Position numbers and translations under genes: made by a program. Shown here in pieces: positions 22,457-33,872 of a stretch of DNA of 64,000 nucleotides (its first letter is position 1; each line of letters starts with the position of its first letter). The notes under the pieces are model-generated. The model did not search any database. It saw nothing but the letters and a program-made list of their open reading frames with translations, and was not told the DNA's origin. The DNA comes from Microstegium vimineum (lineage: Eukaryota; Streptophyta; Magnoliopsida; Poales; Poaceae): contig CM039135.1 in assembly GCA_022036555.1 (NCBI GenBank), forward strand, positions 45,016,934 to 45,080,933, written 5' to 3'.

Positions 22457-24453
22457 TTTATTGTGAGATTGATGACATTAAACAGCTGTTTTTTCAACCC
22501 TTGTTTCTGAAGAGAACTAATGGGTGCATCATCTTCGATTGCTACCATTGTGAGTATGGTATGGGTCAACAAGATGTGATGGCCAGAGCTTTCCCATGGA
22601 CGAGGCTGCAGCCTGCAGCTTTCACTTCTAGAACCATGAAAATGGTCAGGTTTCATCGAACCTACTCTCTTGTTTCCACCAGGCCAACTCAACTCTGAAT
22701 AACCGCCGGAAGAGTCTAAGTCTTACTTCAGCTAAAGAATCTAGAAGTTGTGTAGTCTCTCGGCCTTTTTCATATGATCGAGGGCAGCTGAGAAGAGGAC
22801 TAGAAGATTGCTGAAGTTCGGTTAGCCACGTGCCCGCAGTGCAGCTTGTCAATATTATGGATCCGGTGAAACTAAGACCTTGGTTATTTATAAGATTTGC
22901 TTTCAGAGATAATTTGTTTTCTTTATTTCACCATATATGTTCTTTTAATCTTCTAAGATGACTGCAGCTGCAGCCAAATCTCAAGGATACGATGGTCAAA
23001 ATTTGTTGGCCTCCCTTTTTGTATTCCTAATGTTTATTAGTTTATTCTGAGAAGTTTCTGTCATAACTAGTGTGTTACAATCTTTCTGAAGCAATTAATA
23101 AAACACAAGATTTTGCATGTTTTTCTCTGATACGGTTCTTCTCTCGTGTGATCTCAAGCAGCTATTCGGTACATTAAGCACAAGGACCTGGGATGTGTTT
23201 TTTTTTTCTGTGAAATTCCTTAACTTCTTTTTGCGCTCGAAGGGGGCTATAATTGTTGATTTCAGATGGTTCTATGTTGATGGCGTATGACCCGGTGTTT
23301 GTGCAATCTGACATATCTGAATGAACACAGCACATGGCGATGACATCGTTAAACATTCGAGTAACTTTCGATGCAGAAAGCAGACAGCGATATCAGCCAA
23401 GACGGTAGAACTAGAAGGGCTCAATACCTCAAAACAGATCCGAAGGGACCTTGGATCTTAATCCGAATCCATTCAAGTTTGCAACACCAGTGAGCAGAGC
23501 ACTGAGCAGTGAGGCGGCCCCACCAGCGCACGCAGCCGGCGAACCAGCCACCTGACGATGCTTTCTCCCAGGACGCAGCAGTTCAGTGCTCATCCCTGTC
23601 CATGAGAGCGACGTCTCCGTGGAGACGAGAGAACATGGAAGCTTGTCTTTGCATGCCAGCTGCGTCTCACACACAGATCCATGCATGATGGCTCTGTTTC
23701 CTTGATTGATTCGATCCTGACCTGACTTCGCCATGGAGCTGGCTGGTTGGCTGGCAGTGGCCCCGACCTTCTTGTTTGCTGGCGCCTGGTGGACTCATGA
23801 AATTCAGGCAGGACTTGCATTTTAAGCAATGTCCAATAATCCTGAAAATTACCTTGCAAATGTCATGCGCAAATTCATGCTGAAAAGTAGTAGGATCATA
23901 CGATTTATTTTAACTTGAGCTTAGGCTTCTTAGCATGTCTGAGAGAAGCGAGAAGGTAGGCGTGCTGGAAAACAACCAGAGGAGTTTTAAAGTGAGTGCT
24001 ATACAGTACTGCTACCTTCAGCTTATTTGCTAACCTATGAGAGGAAGATGGACCGGTGATCGTCATGTCGAGCTGTATTTCATTGACTGATTGCAGATTG
24101 TGTACTTATCTGTCCACATTTCAGTGTTTATAATGTCTTATCAGCTCTCGATCTGCCTCACACCATTGCAAAGCATAAATAGGCTTAGAGAGAACACTTC
24201 AACTGCATTCTCCAACTAATACATTGTCCATTACTCTGCTTTTAAATACTAGGATCTTACCAGCTTACAGCACACAAGAACATTCGACGTTCAATTAACA
24301 AAAAGGTAAGCACACCACTACTATCTTTAGTGTTCATCTAAGGAACCATGCATCTACATTACAACAATGCATTTGCTCAAAGATTTTATCAAACAATTTT
24401 AAAAATACAGCCAAGGAAGTTAACCAGTGTTCATGAGTCATGACTACACAAGA
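22457..24453. other. 3' flank of PIRL and intergenic DNA
   Basis: The first ~600 bases are probably the 3' untranslated region of the LRR gene, with aattaataaaaca near 23095 as a candidate poly(A) signal. The rest is non-coding. Minus-strand frames at 23,430-23,860 have no domain and no splice support. Confidence 0.5.
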
Positions 24454-24841
24454 TCATCGAGGGTAACTTGGCGATAATAGTTTTTCCTGTTCCATAGTGT
24501 ATTGTCTGCTTGTGCCGTTAGTTACCGGTTCAATTGACATGTACTGAACCTGTGCCTCATCCTCATTATTTCTCCTTGCTGTTGTAATACATGGGGCAAG
24601 TTTTTTCTTCAATAACAAGTTTTCAAGTCTCATCTCCACTTCCCTCATTGTAGGCCGATCTTCTCCCCTTAATTTAGTGCACATCACTGCAAGTGCGGCT
24701 ACCTCTTGGATGTCTCCATCTTCTTCCTCTGTGACTTGAGGATCTACTATACTGGCTAGGTTGTTTGTTGTGAGCATCTTCTCAAAATGTGAAACAAGAT
24801 TGTCTCCTTCGTCAGATCTATAGCTAAACGGTTGCTTTCTA

Positions 24842-25091
24842 CTCTCTCCATCTCAAATTGTAAGTCATTCCAAGAATCTTGGAGAGTCAAAGCATCTCAA
24901 GTTTGACCAAGAATTATAGACAAAACTATAAAGATTTATAACATCAAATAGGTATCCTATGAAAATATAATTGATAACAAATCTAATGATACATATTTGA
25001 CATCATAAATATTATTATATTGTTAGTCAAACTTGAGAAACTTTAACTCTCCAAGATTTTTGGAATGACTTACAATTTGGGATGGAGGGAG
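24842..25091. mobile_element. Stowaway MITE inside the WAK-A kinase exon
   Basis: The ends CTCTCTCCATC (24842) and GATGGAGGGAG (25091) are flanked by TA. Comparison with the intact WAK-C exon, which reads tttctagtaagcaatt at this point, shows that a single TA was duplicated and 250 bp inserted. This gives a base-exact insertion record. Confidence 0.92.
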
Positions 25092-25101
25092 TAGTAAGCA
25101 A

Positions 25102-25104
25102 TTA
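25102..25104 (-). other. Nonsense codon in the WAK-A kinase
   Basis: The minus strand reads CTT ATA TAA TTG where WAK-C has CTT ATA GAA TTG, a Glu-to-stop change in the FGVLLIELL helix of the kinase C lobe. Confidence 0.85.
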
Positions 25105-25260
25105 TATAAGAAGAACACCAAAGCTGAAGACATCACTTTTGTCCGTTAATCGGCCTGTGTAATGGTACATAGGATCTAAGTATCCCAACGTTCCTTGAAC
25201 AATAGTTGTTACTCCTGTTTGATCAATTGGGATGTACCTTGAAGATCCAAAGTCTGATAC

Positions 25261-25624
25261 TGTCAAGGGCGTTAAACCCCTGGCTGGCCGGCCCCGACTA
25301 CGGAGTTCGTAGCCGTCGGCCGTCTTCTCCGGTGAGGTTATACCCCTCTACCGTAGGCTTAGTAGATTAGATGGAAGAAGATAATATATTGCTTAATTTT
25401 ATGGTTTGTAGTACAAGGGAATATATAGCCAACCGGCTAACAAACTTAGAAACAAACGATCATAATTTCTTGGCCTAATCATCTCCTAGCCACTAGGCCC
25501 GACCCTGCCATCTATGTCCGCGGTGATCGCGGCATGTGCCGCGTCGCGCGCAGCTGCGCGTTCTGCCGACCTGCGGATGTCCCGCGCCCTGCGCCGCCTC
25601 GCATAGGACCGTCCCCACATGACA
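25261..25624 (-). repeat. 3' LTR of the gypsy element (364 bp)
   Basis: The repeat runs TGTCAAGGGC to CACATGACA on the plus strand. The element lies on the minus strand, so this is its 3' LTR. It borders the target duplication GATAC at 25256-25260. By hand I count about 15 substitutions and one indel against the other LTR, roughly 4 percent. Confidence 0.93.
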
Positions 25625-25638
25625 TCTCTCCCCTCCTC
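25625..25638 (-). other. Polypurine tract
   Basis: The minus strand reads GAGGAGGGGAGAGA directly against the 3' LTR, the expected plus-strand primer position for reverse transcription. Confidence 0.75.
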
Positions 25639-25677
25639 GAGAAGCAGCTCGTCCTCGAGCTGGAAGCTTGGAAACTG

Positions 25678-28600
25678 CTAGCGGAACGCCTCCAGGTCCT
25701 CCCACATTGCCGATTCGGGCGGTTCACCGCGCCAGTGTACGAGGAGCTGGCGAACGCCGCACGCCAAGCGTGCCCATTCCACCTGAGCCGGCTCTGGGGT
25801 CACCACGCCATGGTGAATGGGTGGGAGTTCCGGTGGGGTCGATGGCGGCTCGCCGCTGAACTTCTTGAGGGCGCTCACATGGAACACGTCGTGGATGCGC
25901 GCCTGAGGGGGAAGGGCCAGACGTACCGCCGCGTTGTTGATCAGTTCGGTGACGAGGTAGAGCCCGATGTACCGCGGCTTCAGCTTGCCCTTAGTGGCCT
26001 CGGGCAAGGAGGACATGGTGTGCTGGCGGAGGCGCAGCAACGCCCAGTCGCCCACTTGGTAGGACACCTGGCGATGTCGCCGGTCGTAGTGACGCTTCTG
26101 CACCAGCTGCGCCTGCTCCAAGCGATAGCGAACGTCGACGAGGAATGCATCCCGATCCGCCATGTCGCGAGCCACCGCCGCCACCCTAGTTTCGCCTGGC
26201 TCGTATGAGCGGAGCGTGGGCGGATTGCGGCCGTACACCACCCGGAAAGGTGTCTCCTGGAGCGACGTCTGGAAGGCTGTGTTGTACACATACTCGGCCC
26301 AGGGAAGCCACCGCAACCATTGTCGTGGCCGGTCCACCGTGAAGCAACGAAGGTACATGATGATGACGCGGTTGGCCGCCTCCGTCTGGCCGTCAGACCG
26401 AGGATGGAAGGACGACGTCATGTGAAGCTTGGTGCCCATCAGCCGCATCAGTTCACGCCAGAACATGGAGGTGAACACCGGTTCGCGGTCCGAGACGATG
26501 GACTGCGGCATGTCGTGGAGGCGTACAATGTCGGTGAAGAATGCCTGGGCCACTGTCTCGGCGGTGTATGGATGTGCCAAAGGAATGAAATGGCAGTACT
26601 TGCTGAAGCAATCGACGACGGAAAGGATCACCGACTTCCTGTTCACCTGCGGTAGTGCTTCGACAAAGTCCAGTCCGATGTCCGCCCAGACTGTGGAGGG
26701 AACCGGCAACAGCAGGAGGAGACCAGCGGGAAGTAGCTGCTCCGACTTGTACCGCTGGCATGTAATACAATCCCGCACGAAGTCCTGCACACAACGACGC
26801 ACGTTTGGAAAATGGAAGTCGCGGCGGAGGCGGTGAAGCGTGCGCTGGACCCCTTCATGCCCGTCATCGTGGATGGCCGCCACGATTTCATTGTAGCAGC
26901 GCCGAGGCTGGCGGGATGTAGAGCCGCCCGTCGTAGGTGACCAGCCCGTTAGCGAGAGCCCATGGCTCGGCGCGTGTTCCAGCGCTGATCTCGTCGTGGA
27001 TGGCCACCAGCGCCGGGTCCGTGGCTTGGGCATGATGGAGCCGGCCGATGAAGTCGAAGCAGGGGCCCGAGACCATCAGCAGCGTGCCCGTGGAAGCCTC
27101 CTCAGTGTCGCGGCGAGAGAGAGGAGAGAGAGCGTCGGCTACCGTGTTTGACGCGCCGGACTTGTACTCGACGGTGAAGTCGAAGCTGAGCAGCTTACCG
27201 ACCCAGTGATGCCGGGGAATCGTCGCGAGGCGCTGGTCGAGGAGGTACTTGAGGCTGTAGTGGTCGGTCTTGACGAAGAAGCGGCGCCCCCATAGGTACG
27301 GTCTCCAGTGGCGGATGGCGAGGACGAGGCCGATATACTCCCTCTCGTAGGCCGCCAGTGAACGATGGCGTGGTGCCACCGACCGACTGAAAAATGCGAT
27401 CGGGTGGCCCTCCTGGATGAGCACTGGCGCAGACGTATGTGGACGCATCACACTCCACGATGAACGGCTTGGTGAAGTCCGGGAGCGCCAGCACCGGCGC
27501 AGACGTCACGGCCCCTTTGAGGGCGAGGCAAGCTGCAGCGGCGTCGTTGTTCCACATGAAGCCTTCCTTCTTCAGGAGCGCGGTGAGGGGGGCGGCGATG
27601 GAGCCGAACTTGTGGACGAACTTCCTGTAATAGCCCGCGAGGCCCAAGAAGCCAAGCACCGCGCACGCCGAGCGGGGCTGTGGCCATTCGTGGATGGCTT
27701 GGACCTTGGCGGGGTCCATGGCCACTCCTGACGGCAAGATGGTGTGGCCAAGGTAGCCGACGGAGTTGACGCCGAACGAGCACTTGGACCTCTTGACGAA
27801 GAGCCGGTGTTGGCATAGGAGGGACAGGACGGCGCGGAGATGGCGTAGGTGATCGGCCCAGCTGCTGCTATAAATTAGGATGTCGTCGAAGAAGACGAGG
27901 ACGAACCGGCGTAGGTGTGCGCGCAGGACGTCGTTCATCAGCGCCTAGAAGGTCGCCGGGGCGTTGCACAACCCGAACGACATCACCAGGAACTCGTACA
28001 GGACGTCATGGGTGCGGAACGCCGTTTTGTGAATGTCCTCCGGCCGCATCCGCACCTGATGGTACCCGGACCGCAGGTCCAGCTTGGTGAAGAAGCGTGC
28101 CCCGTGGAGCTCATCCAGCAACTCGTCGACGACGGGAATGGGGAACGCATCTTTGACGGTGAGGGCGTTCACGGCGCGGTAGTCGACGCAGAAACGCCAG
28201 GAACCGTCGGCTTTCTTGACGAGGAGTACCGGGGACGAGAAGGGCGAGTCGCTGCGGCGGACGATGCCCTGCTGGATCATGGCGACACATTGCCGTTCCA
28301 GCTCGTCCTTGTGCGCCGCCGGGTACCAGTACGGGCGAACTGCGACAAGCGCGACGTCCGGCTTGAGGATGATGCTGTGGTCGCGGGCGCGTGGCGGTGG
28401 CAGTCCCGTGGGCTCGGCGAAGACGTCCACGAAGGTGGCCAGCAGCTCATCTAGGAGCGGCGCCCTGGCCACGGTGGAGTGGAGATGCGACGCGGTGGCG
28501 CTGGGCACACCGGACCAGTGGAAGGAGCGCCCTTGTAGCTGGAACGCCAAGGATGGCGTGGCGAAGTCCCATGTGAGTGGCCCGAGGGTGGCAAACCACT

Positions 28601-29072
28601 GAGTGCCGAGCACCACATCATACCCTGCAAGTGGCATGACAAACAAATCGATTTTGAAGACGGTGTCGTCGATGGTCACGAGCGCCGCGCGGATGACCCC
28701 TGGGCACGAGACCCGCTCGCCGTTGGCCACGACGGCTGTGAGCCGGGGTCGGGGTGCCACCCTAAGCCCCGTGCGTTCCGCTGCCCCGACGGAGATGAAG
28801 TTGTGGGTCGAGCCACTGTCGAGGAGGGCGACGAGCGAGGCCGTTCCCAAGGCGACGATGACCTGCATCGTGCCGCCACAAGGTACGCTGACGACCGCGT
28901 GCAGGGAGAAGACGGGAGCTTCAGAGTCCCCGAGTTCGGCCACCGTGTCCTCGCCGGTGTCGTCGATCTCCACGCCCTCGACGAAGAAGATGCGCTTGCA
29001 GAACCTATTATGGCCACACGAGAACTTTTCGTTACAGTTAAAACACAGGCCTTGGCGGCGTCGTTCCGCCAT
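25678..29072 (-). pseudogene. Broken pol region of the gypsy element
   Basis: Three long frames carry the pol domains. 29072-27945 has the zinc knuckle (CFNCNEKFSCGH), the protease (VALLDSGSTHNFIS) and the start of reverse transcriptase (FCVDYRAVNALTV), and ends in a TAG where a Gln codon is usual (NAPATF then stop). 27938-27195 continues in the same frame with the polymerase site (FFDDILIYS) and the start of RNase H (FIVECDAS), then shifts frame. 27451-26888 holds the rest of RNase H (FFVKTDHYSLKYLL). 27033-25678 holds integrase (zinc-binding HHCC ending CITCQRYK, then DFVEAL, VSDREPVF and DGQTEAAN) and the chromodomain-like end. Non-functional as it stands. Confidence 0.9.
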
Positions 29073-29892
29073 TTCCTCTTGGGAGAGGCGCCGTTGATTG
29101 CCTTCGCCACGACCCTGCTGGCCAACCGGTGGGGGGGGGGGGGAGCGCCAGGATGGGCGGGGGTGCTGGGAGCGTGGGTCGTGCTGCGGGCGCGGGGAAG
29201 ATGCCGCACGGAGGAGCCCGAGGCTGAGGCGGAGGCGGTGGCGGCCGGTCGGACTCCATTAGCTCCACCTGCCGTGCCAAGCTCATGGCAGCCGCGAGGG
29301 ACTCAGGGTTGTGGATGCGGACGGCGTGGCTGAGCGGCGGTCAAAGTCCGCCAGTGAAGAGCTGGACGCGCTGCGCTTTGTCCAGATGACCCGCTCGCGG
29401 CAGGAGGGCCTGGAAGCGGTTGGCGTATTCCTCCACGGTCCCGGTACGCCGACACTCGGCGAGCTCGAATAATGGCGCCGATCGGAGGGGAGGCCCGAAC
29501 CGGAGGTTCAACAGTTCCTTGAATCGCCCCCAGGTCGGCGTACCCTCGTCCTCCTGGAGTTGCGTGAACCAGAGCTGCGCGACGTCGTTCAGATGGTAGG
29601 ACGCCCGCCCCACGCGCTCCTCGGCCATGGTGCGATGCTGGCGAAAGTAGGAGTCCCACTTATTGAGGAAGAGCAGAGGATCAGTCGTGCCGTCGAAGCG
29701 GGGAAAGTCCCACTTCTTGTGCTGGGGCGGATGATCATGTGGCGGACCACCGTCCGATCGACGTTCACCGTCGCCACCGGATGACGACGCGGTCTTCTCC
29801 TTCATCGCCGCCATATCGGCCTTCATGGTGGACATATCATTGGAGAGAGTCTTCAGGGAGGCCAGGACGTCGGCGAGTGTGGGCTCAGTCAT
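29038..29892 (-). pseudogene. Broken gag of the gypsy element
   Basis: It begins MTEPTLADVLASLKTLSNDM. The retrotransposon gag core follows (WDFPRFDGTTDPLLFLNKWD, then YHLNDVAQLWFTQL and GTVEEYANRFQALL). The frame hits TGA at 29341-29343, just after LFTGGL, continues in the same frame to about 29140, and is then shifted at the 13-base G run (29131-29143) before the zinc knuckle frame. Both lesions would prevent normal particle protein. Confidence 0.85.
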
Positions 29893-30004
29893 GGCTTGCG
29901 CGTGGTGTGAGGATACATCGGAGGTAGGGGAAGGAGGCGCGACAGGGTCGGGGTGGGCGGCTGCGGTGGATGATTGGGTGGAGCGGGTGGGTGAGGATCG
30001 TCGA

Positions 30005-30017
30005 GACCTTGATACCA
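30005..30017 (-). other. Primer-binding site, initiator-tRNA-Met-like
   Basis: Three bases inside the 5' LTR the minus strand reads TGGTATCAAGGTC. Its first eight bases match the TGGTATCA start expected for a site complementary to plant initiator tRNA-Met; the rest diverges. Confidence 0.7.
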
Positions 30018-30020
30018 GGT

Positions 30021-30385
30021 TGTCAAGGGCGTTAAACCCCTGGCTGTCCGGCCCCCGACTACGGAGTTCGTAGCCGTCGGTCGTCTTCTCCGGTGAGGTT
30101 ATACCCCTCTATCGTAGGCTTAGTAGATTAGATGGAAGAAGATAATATATTGCTTAATCTTATGGTTTGCAGTACAAGGGAATATATAGCCAACCGGCTA
30201 ACAAACTTAGAAACAAACGGCCCTAATTTCTTGGCCTAATCATCTCCTAGCCACTAGGCCCGGCCCTGCCATCTATGTCTGCGGTGATCGCGGCCTGTGC
30301 CGCGTCGCGCGCAGCTGGGCATTCTGCCGACCTGCGGATGTCCCGCGCCCTGCGCCGTCTCGCATAGGACCGACCCCACATGACA
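30021..30385 (-). repeat. 5' LTR of the gypsy element (365 bp)
   Basis: It has the same limits as the other LTR (TGTCAAGGGC to CCACATGACA) and is followed by the second GATAC copy at 30386-30390. Confidence 0.93.
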
Positions 30386-31138
30386 GATACTTTTGCTATT
30401 AAACTATCATCAATAAGTATATTGGATGACTTAATATCTCTATGAAATATAGGCATGGAAGAGCCTGAATGTAGATAGGACAAAGCTCTGGTAATTTCAA
30501 GTGCAATCCTTATTCTATCAGCCCACAATAATGAAATTGGTCCTTCGACATGAATATGATTATAAAGGGTTCCATTTGAAATGAACTCATAAGCTAGTAA
30601 CGGAACTTCTGTCTCAAGGCAACATCCTATGAGCTTCACCACATTTATGTGGTTTACTTGCGAAAGAACTACAACTTCATTTATGAATTCCTTGATTTCT
30701 CTTTGCACTACTATCTTTGATTTCTTGATTGCCACAACATGCAGATCTAGAATTCCTTTAAACACAACTCCGTGCCCTCCGCCACCAATCACACGAGAGC
30801 TATCAAAATTGTCTGTGGCCTTCTCTAGATCCCTTAGGGAAATTATCATTCTTTCACCAATGTTTGTGTTGCTGATACTAATTGCTTCAATAATAACCCA
30901 TGGTTTTGGTTGAAATTTTTTTGTTTCATCTTCTTCAACCTCTGTAGTTTGATTCTACGTGCTATGAGGGGTCCACCAAGTGCTAGAAGCAGAAGTGTTG
31001 TACTACCACCCACTCCTAAACCAATGCTTAAACCTGAAAAGAAATACCACATCAAATTCATTAAGGGGCAAATATTTAGTTTGTGAATAATTACAGCTAA
31101 TCCACACTTAAGTCCACGAATTATTTTAATGAAATAAA

Positions 31139-31215
31139 TTAAAAAAACGTAACAAAGTCATATAGCGGAATGGTGCCTCCGGAGGATTTTCTTGATTCTA
31201 AGGAACTCTCATTTT
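31139..31215 (-). pseudogene. Relic of a WAK-C-like EGF exon end inside WAK-A intron 3
   Basis: The minus-strand translation RKSSGGTIPLYDFVTFF aligns with the end of WAK-C exon 3 and its following intron (EKSSGGNMPSHTLITIF). The matching DNA core is tgcctccggaggattttct against tacctccagaggatttct in WAK-C. WAK-A already has a WAK-B-type EGF exon further upstream, so this is a leftover second exon. It supports a fusion breakpoint between about 31215 and 31885. Confidence 0.6.
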
Positions 31216-31560
31216 GTACGAGGATCTCCATAGGTTCCAAGTTCCATAAGGATGAAGAAGAACCAATGGGAGGAGGACTTTCCATGATGGGCTGATGTTG
31301 GGCCGGTCCACCGTCAATGAGATGCACCGTGGAGGTGTCCTAAACAGTTTTTTCTAAGTTGGTGCTGCTTCAAGATGGATCTAGTGCCTCAGATTTATTT
31401 TTTCAGACTGTTCTAAACTATCAGACTTAAAGCACGGATAGTATGATTGATAGTATAGCTTCAACTATGGCCGAGAGGAAAAAAAGAAAGGACTAGATGA
31501 TTCGGTGGTCCATCACTTGACTTGATCAGGCTTATTCAAAATGAAAAGAGGAGGAATCAA

Positions 31561-31752
31561 CTCCCTTCGTCCTAAAAAGATACAATTCTAAATTTTGGAT
31601 AAGCCAAATTTCTATAAGCCAAATCTATGTTCACACACTCAAATTAGATATAATGTTTCATAAACTTTTGTAATTTTTCATATAGATTTGAGAAAACTTA
31701 AAAGTATTTATTTTTTCCAAAAATAAGATGATCTTTTTTGGAATGAAGGGAG
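31561..31752. mobile_element. Degenerate Stowaway-like MITE
   Basis: The ends ctcccttcgtcctaaaaagat and atcttttttggaatgaagggag are imperfect inverted repeats of the Stowaway type, 192 bp, in WAK-A intron 3. The TA flanks are not preserved. Confidence 0.6.
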
Positions 31753-32050
31753 ATGGTACGGTGAGTAGAAGAATAATCTGACCTGACTATTCAACACTAC
31801 AAAAGACGAGACAAGAAATCAATATGGCGGATAATTAATGGGGAGAAAAACAGAGCACCGGATTAACATCTGTAATAGAAAATAAATGCACTACCAAAAT
31901 ACATTCAGTGTAAGTATAATAAAATTACTTTTATATTGTAATGTCGATGTATTTTTCTGTAAATCTATTAGAATCAGATAAACTTTACTTAAATTAAAGA
32001 GACCCATGTTTCGGAATAGGAGTAAATATAATAGTGCACATAGTGACACA

Positions 32051-32100
32051 TGTACCTGTGTTCTTTTTTTTTTTTTTTTTGGCGGCGTGTACCTGTGTTC
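32051..32100 (-). mobile_element. Very short poly(A)-tailed insertion duplicating the WAK-A exon 3 splice donor
   Basis: A 13-bp direct repeat, tgtacctgtgttc, occurs at 32051-32063 and 32088-32100. Between the copies lie 17 T and ggcggcg. On the gene strand this is CGCCGCC followed by A17 with a 13-bp target duplication, the footprint expected of an extremely 5'-truncated LINE-driven insertion. The duplicated target contains the exon 3 donor (AACACAG then GTACA), so two copies of the donor now stand 37 nt apart. Confidence 0.75.
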
Positions 32101-32379
32101 TTGATACAACCCCCTTTTGTCCAAGGGTTTCCGTAGGTCCATTGTGGACACCGGCACTGGAAACTCCCGGGGGAGTTTAGGCAGGCACCGTAGCATGAGT
32201 TGCCCTCTGGGTTCTTACACTCATCTCTATCTAAAATGATAAATGTACATTGAAGATTATTAATGATAAAATTTTATATGTTGGGAATCAAATAGAACTG
32301 GCAGTGCACTAGCTCATCAACTCGTGCTCTTCGGCAAGCAAGAATCTTAGGAGACATAAATATTTGAAGTATATTTTTT

Positions 32380-32500
32380 TTATGAAACTGGAGGGGTGTG
32401 CACCCCTACAAGAATTTTATTGAAGAGAAAAGTAATAAACAAGAACAAAGTAAAACAGTTACAAGCAGGAGGCCACTGCTAGAGACTAACTTATATGGAG
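32380..32500 (-). mobile_element. Possible LINE 3' end
   Basis: A T run followed by atgaaactggaggggtgtgc and acccctacaagaattttatt resembles, on the minus strand, the poly(A)-terminated 3' end of grass LINE elements, with no coding part left. This is from general resemblance only. Confidence 0.35.
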
Positions 32501-33099
32501 AGCTTAAGGACAGTAAAAATGCTTATATCTTTGCCCTATGTTTTCATTCATTTCCTAACACACTTGTATGGATACTTTGTAATCTAATGATAAACTTCAA
32601 TTATCAGTTATTTTACATGGTCTCTATCCATATTTTTTATTTTCCTCCCTCAGTGTGTCGTTGCCTTGTCCCTTGTGTTTATCAAACCATAGCATAAGTT
32701 ATGCAAGCTCTTGTTGCAGTTCATATGTCATGAGTGTGTGAACATAGATTTTGACTTCCCAATGAAGTTTCAATCTTATTAGTTCTTAGTGTACATTTTA
32801 TTCAAAAAAAATTATATTACTAAATTATTTGTTCTAGTTCCTTAATTATACTAAGAAGAACTGTATTAGATTATGAAAACATTAGAAAGAGCAAAGATAA
32901 GAAATTTTGACTAGCTAAAGGTTAAACTTTATCAATGAATTTCTCTTATAAAACAGTAGTTTGTGCAATGGGATAGGGTTGACTGACAAGCAGATGAAAC
33001 AGTTATTGTTGTTAGTGACAATTAGGGTCTGCTTTATTATATTGAAGGTGGTCATTATTTTTTTAGAATTTCTAGGACTTTATCTCTTTTCTACCTTAT

Positions 33100-33240
33100 C
33101 TCATTTTTTTTAAGAATCAGGAGGAGCCAGGGGCTCCTACTGCAAAAACCTCAAATTAAGCAAAATGAGTGCAAATTACAACAAAAGCAGGGGGGGGGGG
33201 GGGGGGGGGTAGCAGCTAGCTAGACCGAGAGGACCAGAGA
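33100..33240 (-). mobile_element. Possible second LINE 3' end plus a 20-base G run
   Basis: A T run is followed by aagaatcaggaggagccagg and further non-coding sequence, ending near a run of about 20 G (33190-33209), in WAK-A intron 2. Its minus-strand reading looks like a truncated retroposon tail. The assignment is tentative. Confidence 0.35.
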
Positions 33241-33684
33241 GAGAGGACTAATGTCAAGGTTTTAAACGAAGTCTCTAATTCGTAATACAAAGAATGTTTG
33301 TCTTATCTTCCAATAGGAGTGATGGGTACTTTTATAAAATCAAAGAGCCTTTGCACATAAAAAGTATAGAAAAGTATGGGACATGAAGATGAACCTTTGC
33401 ATCCGTTGACGAGGTAAGGGTTGCCTTCATATCCCCTAGAGCACTTACAGGCGTAGCCGGCATCAGTGTTGATGCATTCGCTATTGTTGCTAACACAGGC
33501 ATAGGACCCATTCTTGAGAACTTTTGAATCATTGCATTTCTTGATTGTGACCCCCCATTGCATCACAACAGGTACTTCTGCATTATTTGTGTCATAGAAC
33601 GTCGTCGAGGTGAGATAAGTGGTCCTGAATTTGAAGGCTTTCTTGTCCATCACAGTAACATAATTCCATGGGGACTCCCTCCAT

Positions 33685-33734
33685 GTCTGACCATTATTGT
33701 TTTTTTTTTTAGGAAACGTCTGACTATTATTGTT
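33685..33734 (-). mobile_element. 33-bp in-frame poly(A)-tailed insertion in WAK-A exon 2
   Basis: Near-identical 17-bp direct repeats, gtctgac(c/t)attattgtt, occur at 33685-33701 and 33718-33734, with nine T and aggaaac between them. On the gene strand this is GTTTCCT plus an A tract with a target duplication. Repeat plus insert is exactly 33 nt, adding eleven residues (around SQTFPKKKNNN) to the ectodomain without shifting the frame. WAK-B lacks the segment. Confidence 0.72.
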
Positions 33735-33872
33735 GTTCAATGGGAAGAACATGGCGTTAGTAGACTTCACGTCCCTGGGGAGGTCCAACCGGCAGCACCC
33801 AGCATCAGGATGGCATTGGTCGTTCACGGGTTTTTTCACGCATGTCGGTGAGCAGCCGACCCTGTACTGCGA

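Larger units (their letters stand above)
25261..30385 (-). mobile_element. Ty3/gypsy LTR retrotransposon (chromovirus type), defective, 5,125 bp
   Basis: Two LTRs are flanked by a 5-bp target duplication GATAC (25256-25260 and 30386-30390). The minus-strand order is gag, zinc knuckle, aspartic protease, reverse transcriptase, RNase H, integrase, then a chromodomain-like C terminus (LLVHWRGEPPESAMWEDLEAF), the gypsy order. Short LTRs, total size and the chromodomain point to a small chromovirus such as Reina; that placement is inference. Coding sequence is broken by TGA (29341-29343), a G-run frameshift (29131-29143), TAG (27942-27944) and frameshifts near 27430 and 26900-27030. It cannot make a full polyprotein. 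It sits in the kinase exon of WAK-A. Confidence 0.95.

Noticed and set aside
23429..23859. Minus-strand frames after the PIRL gene
   Set aside because: No domain, no plausible splice partners, alternative frames equally open.
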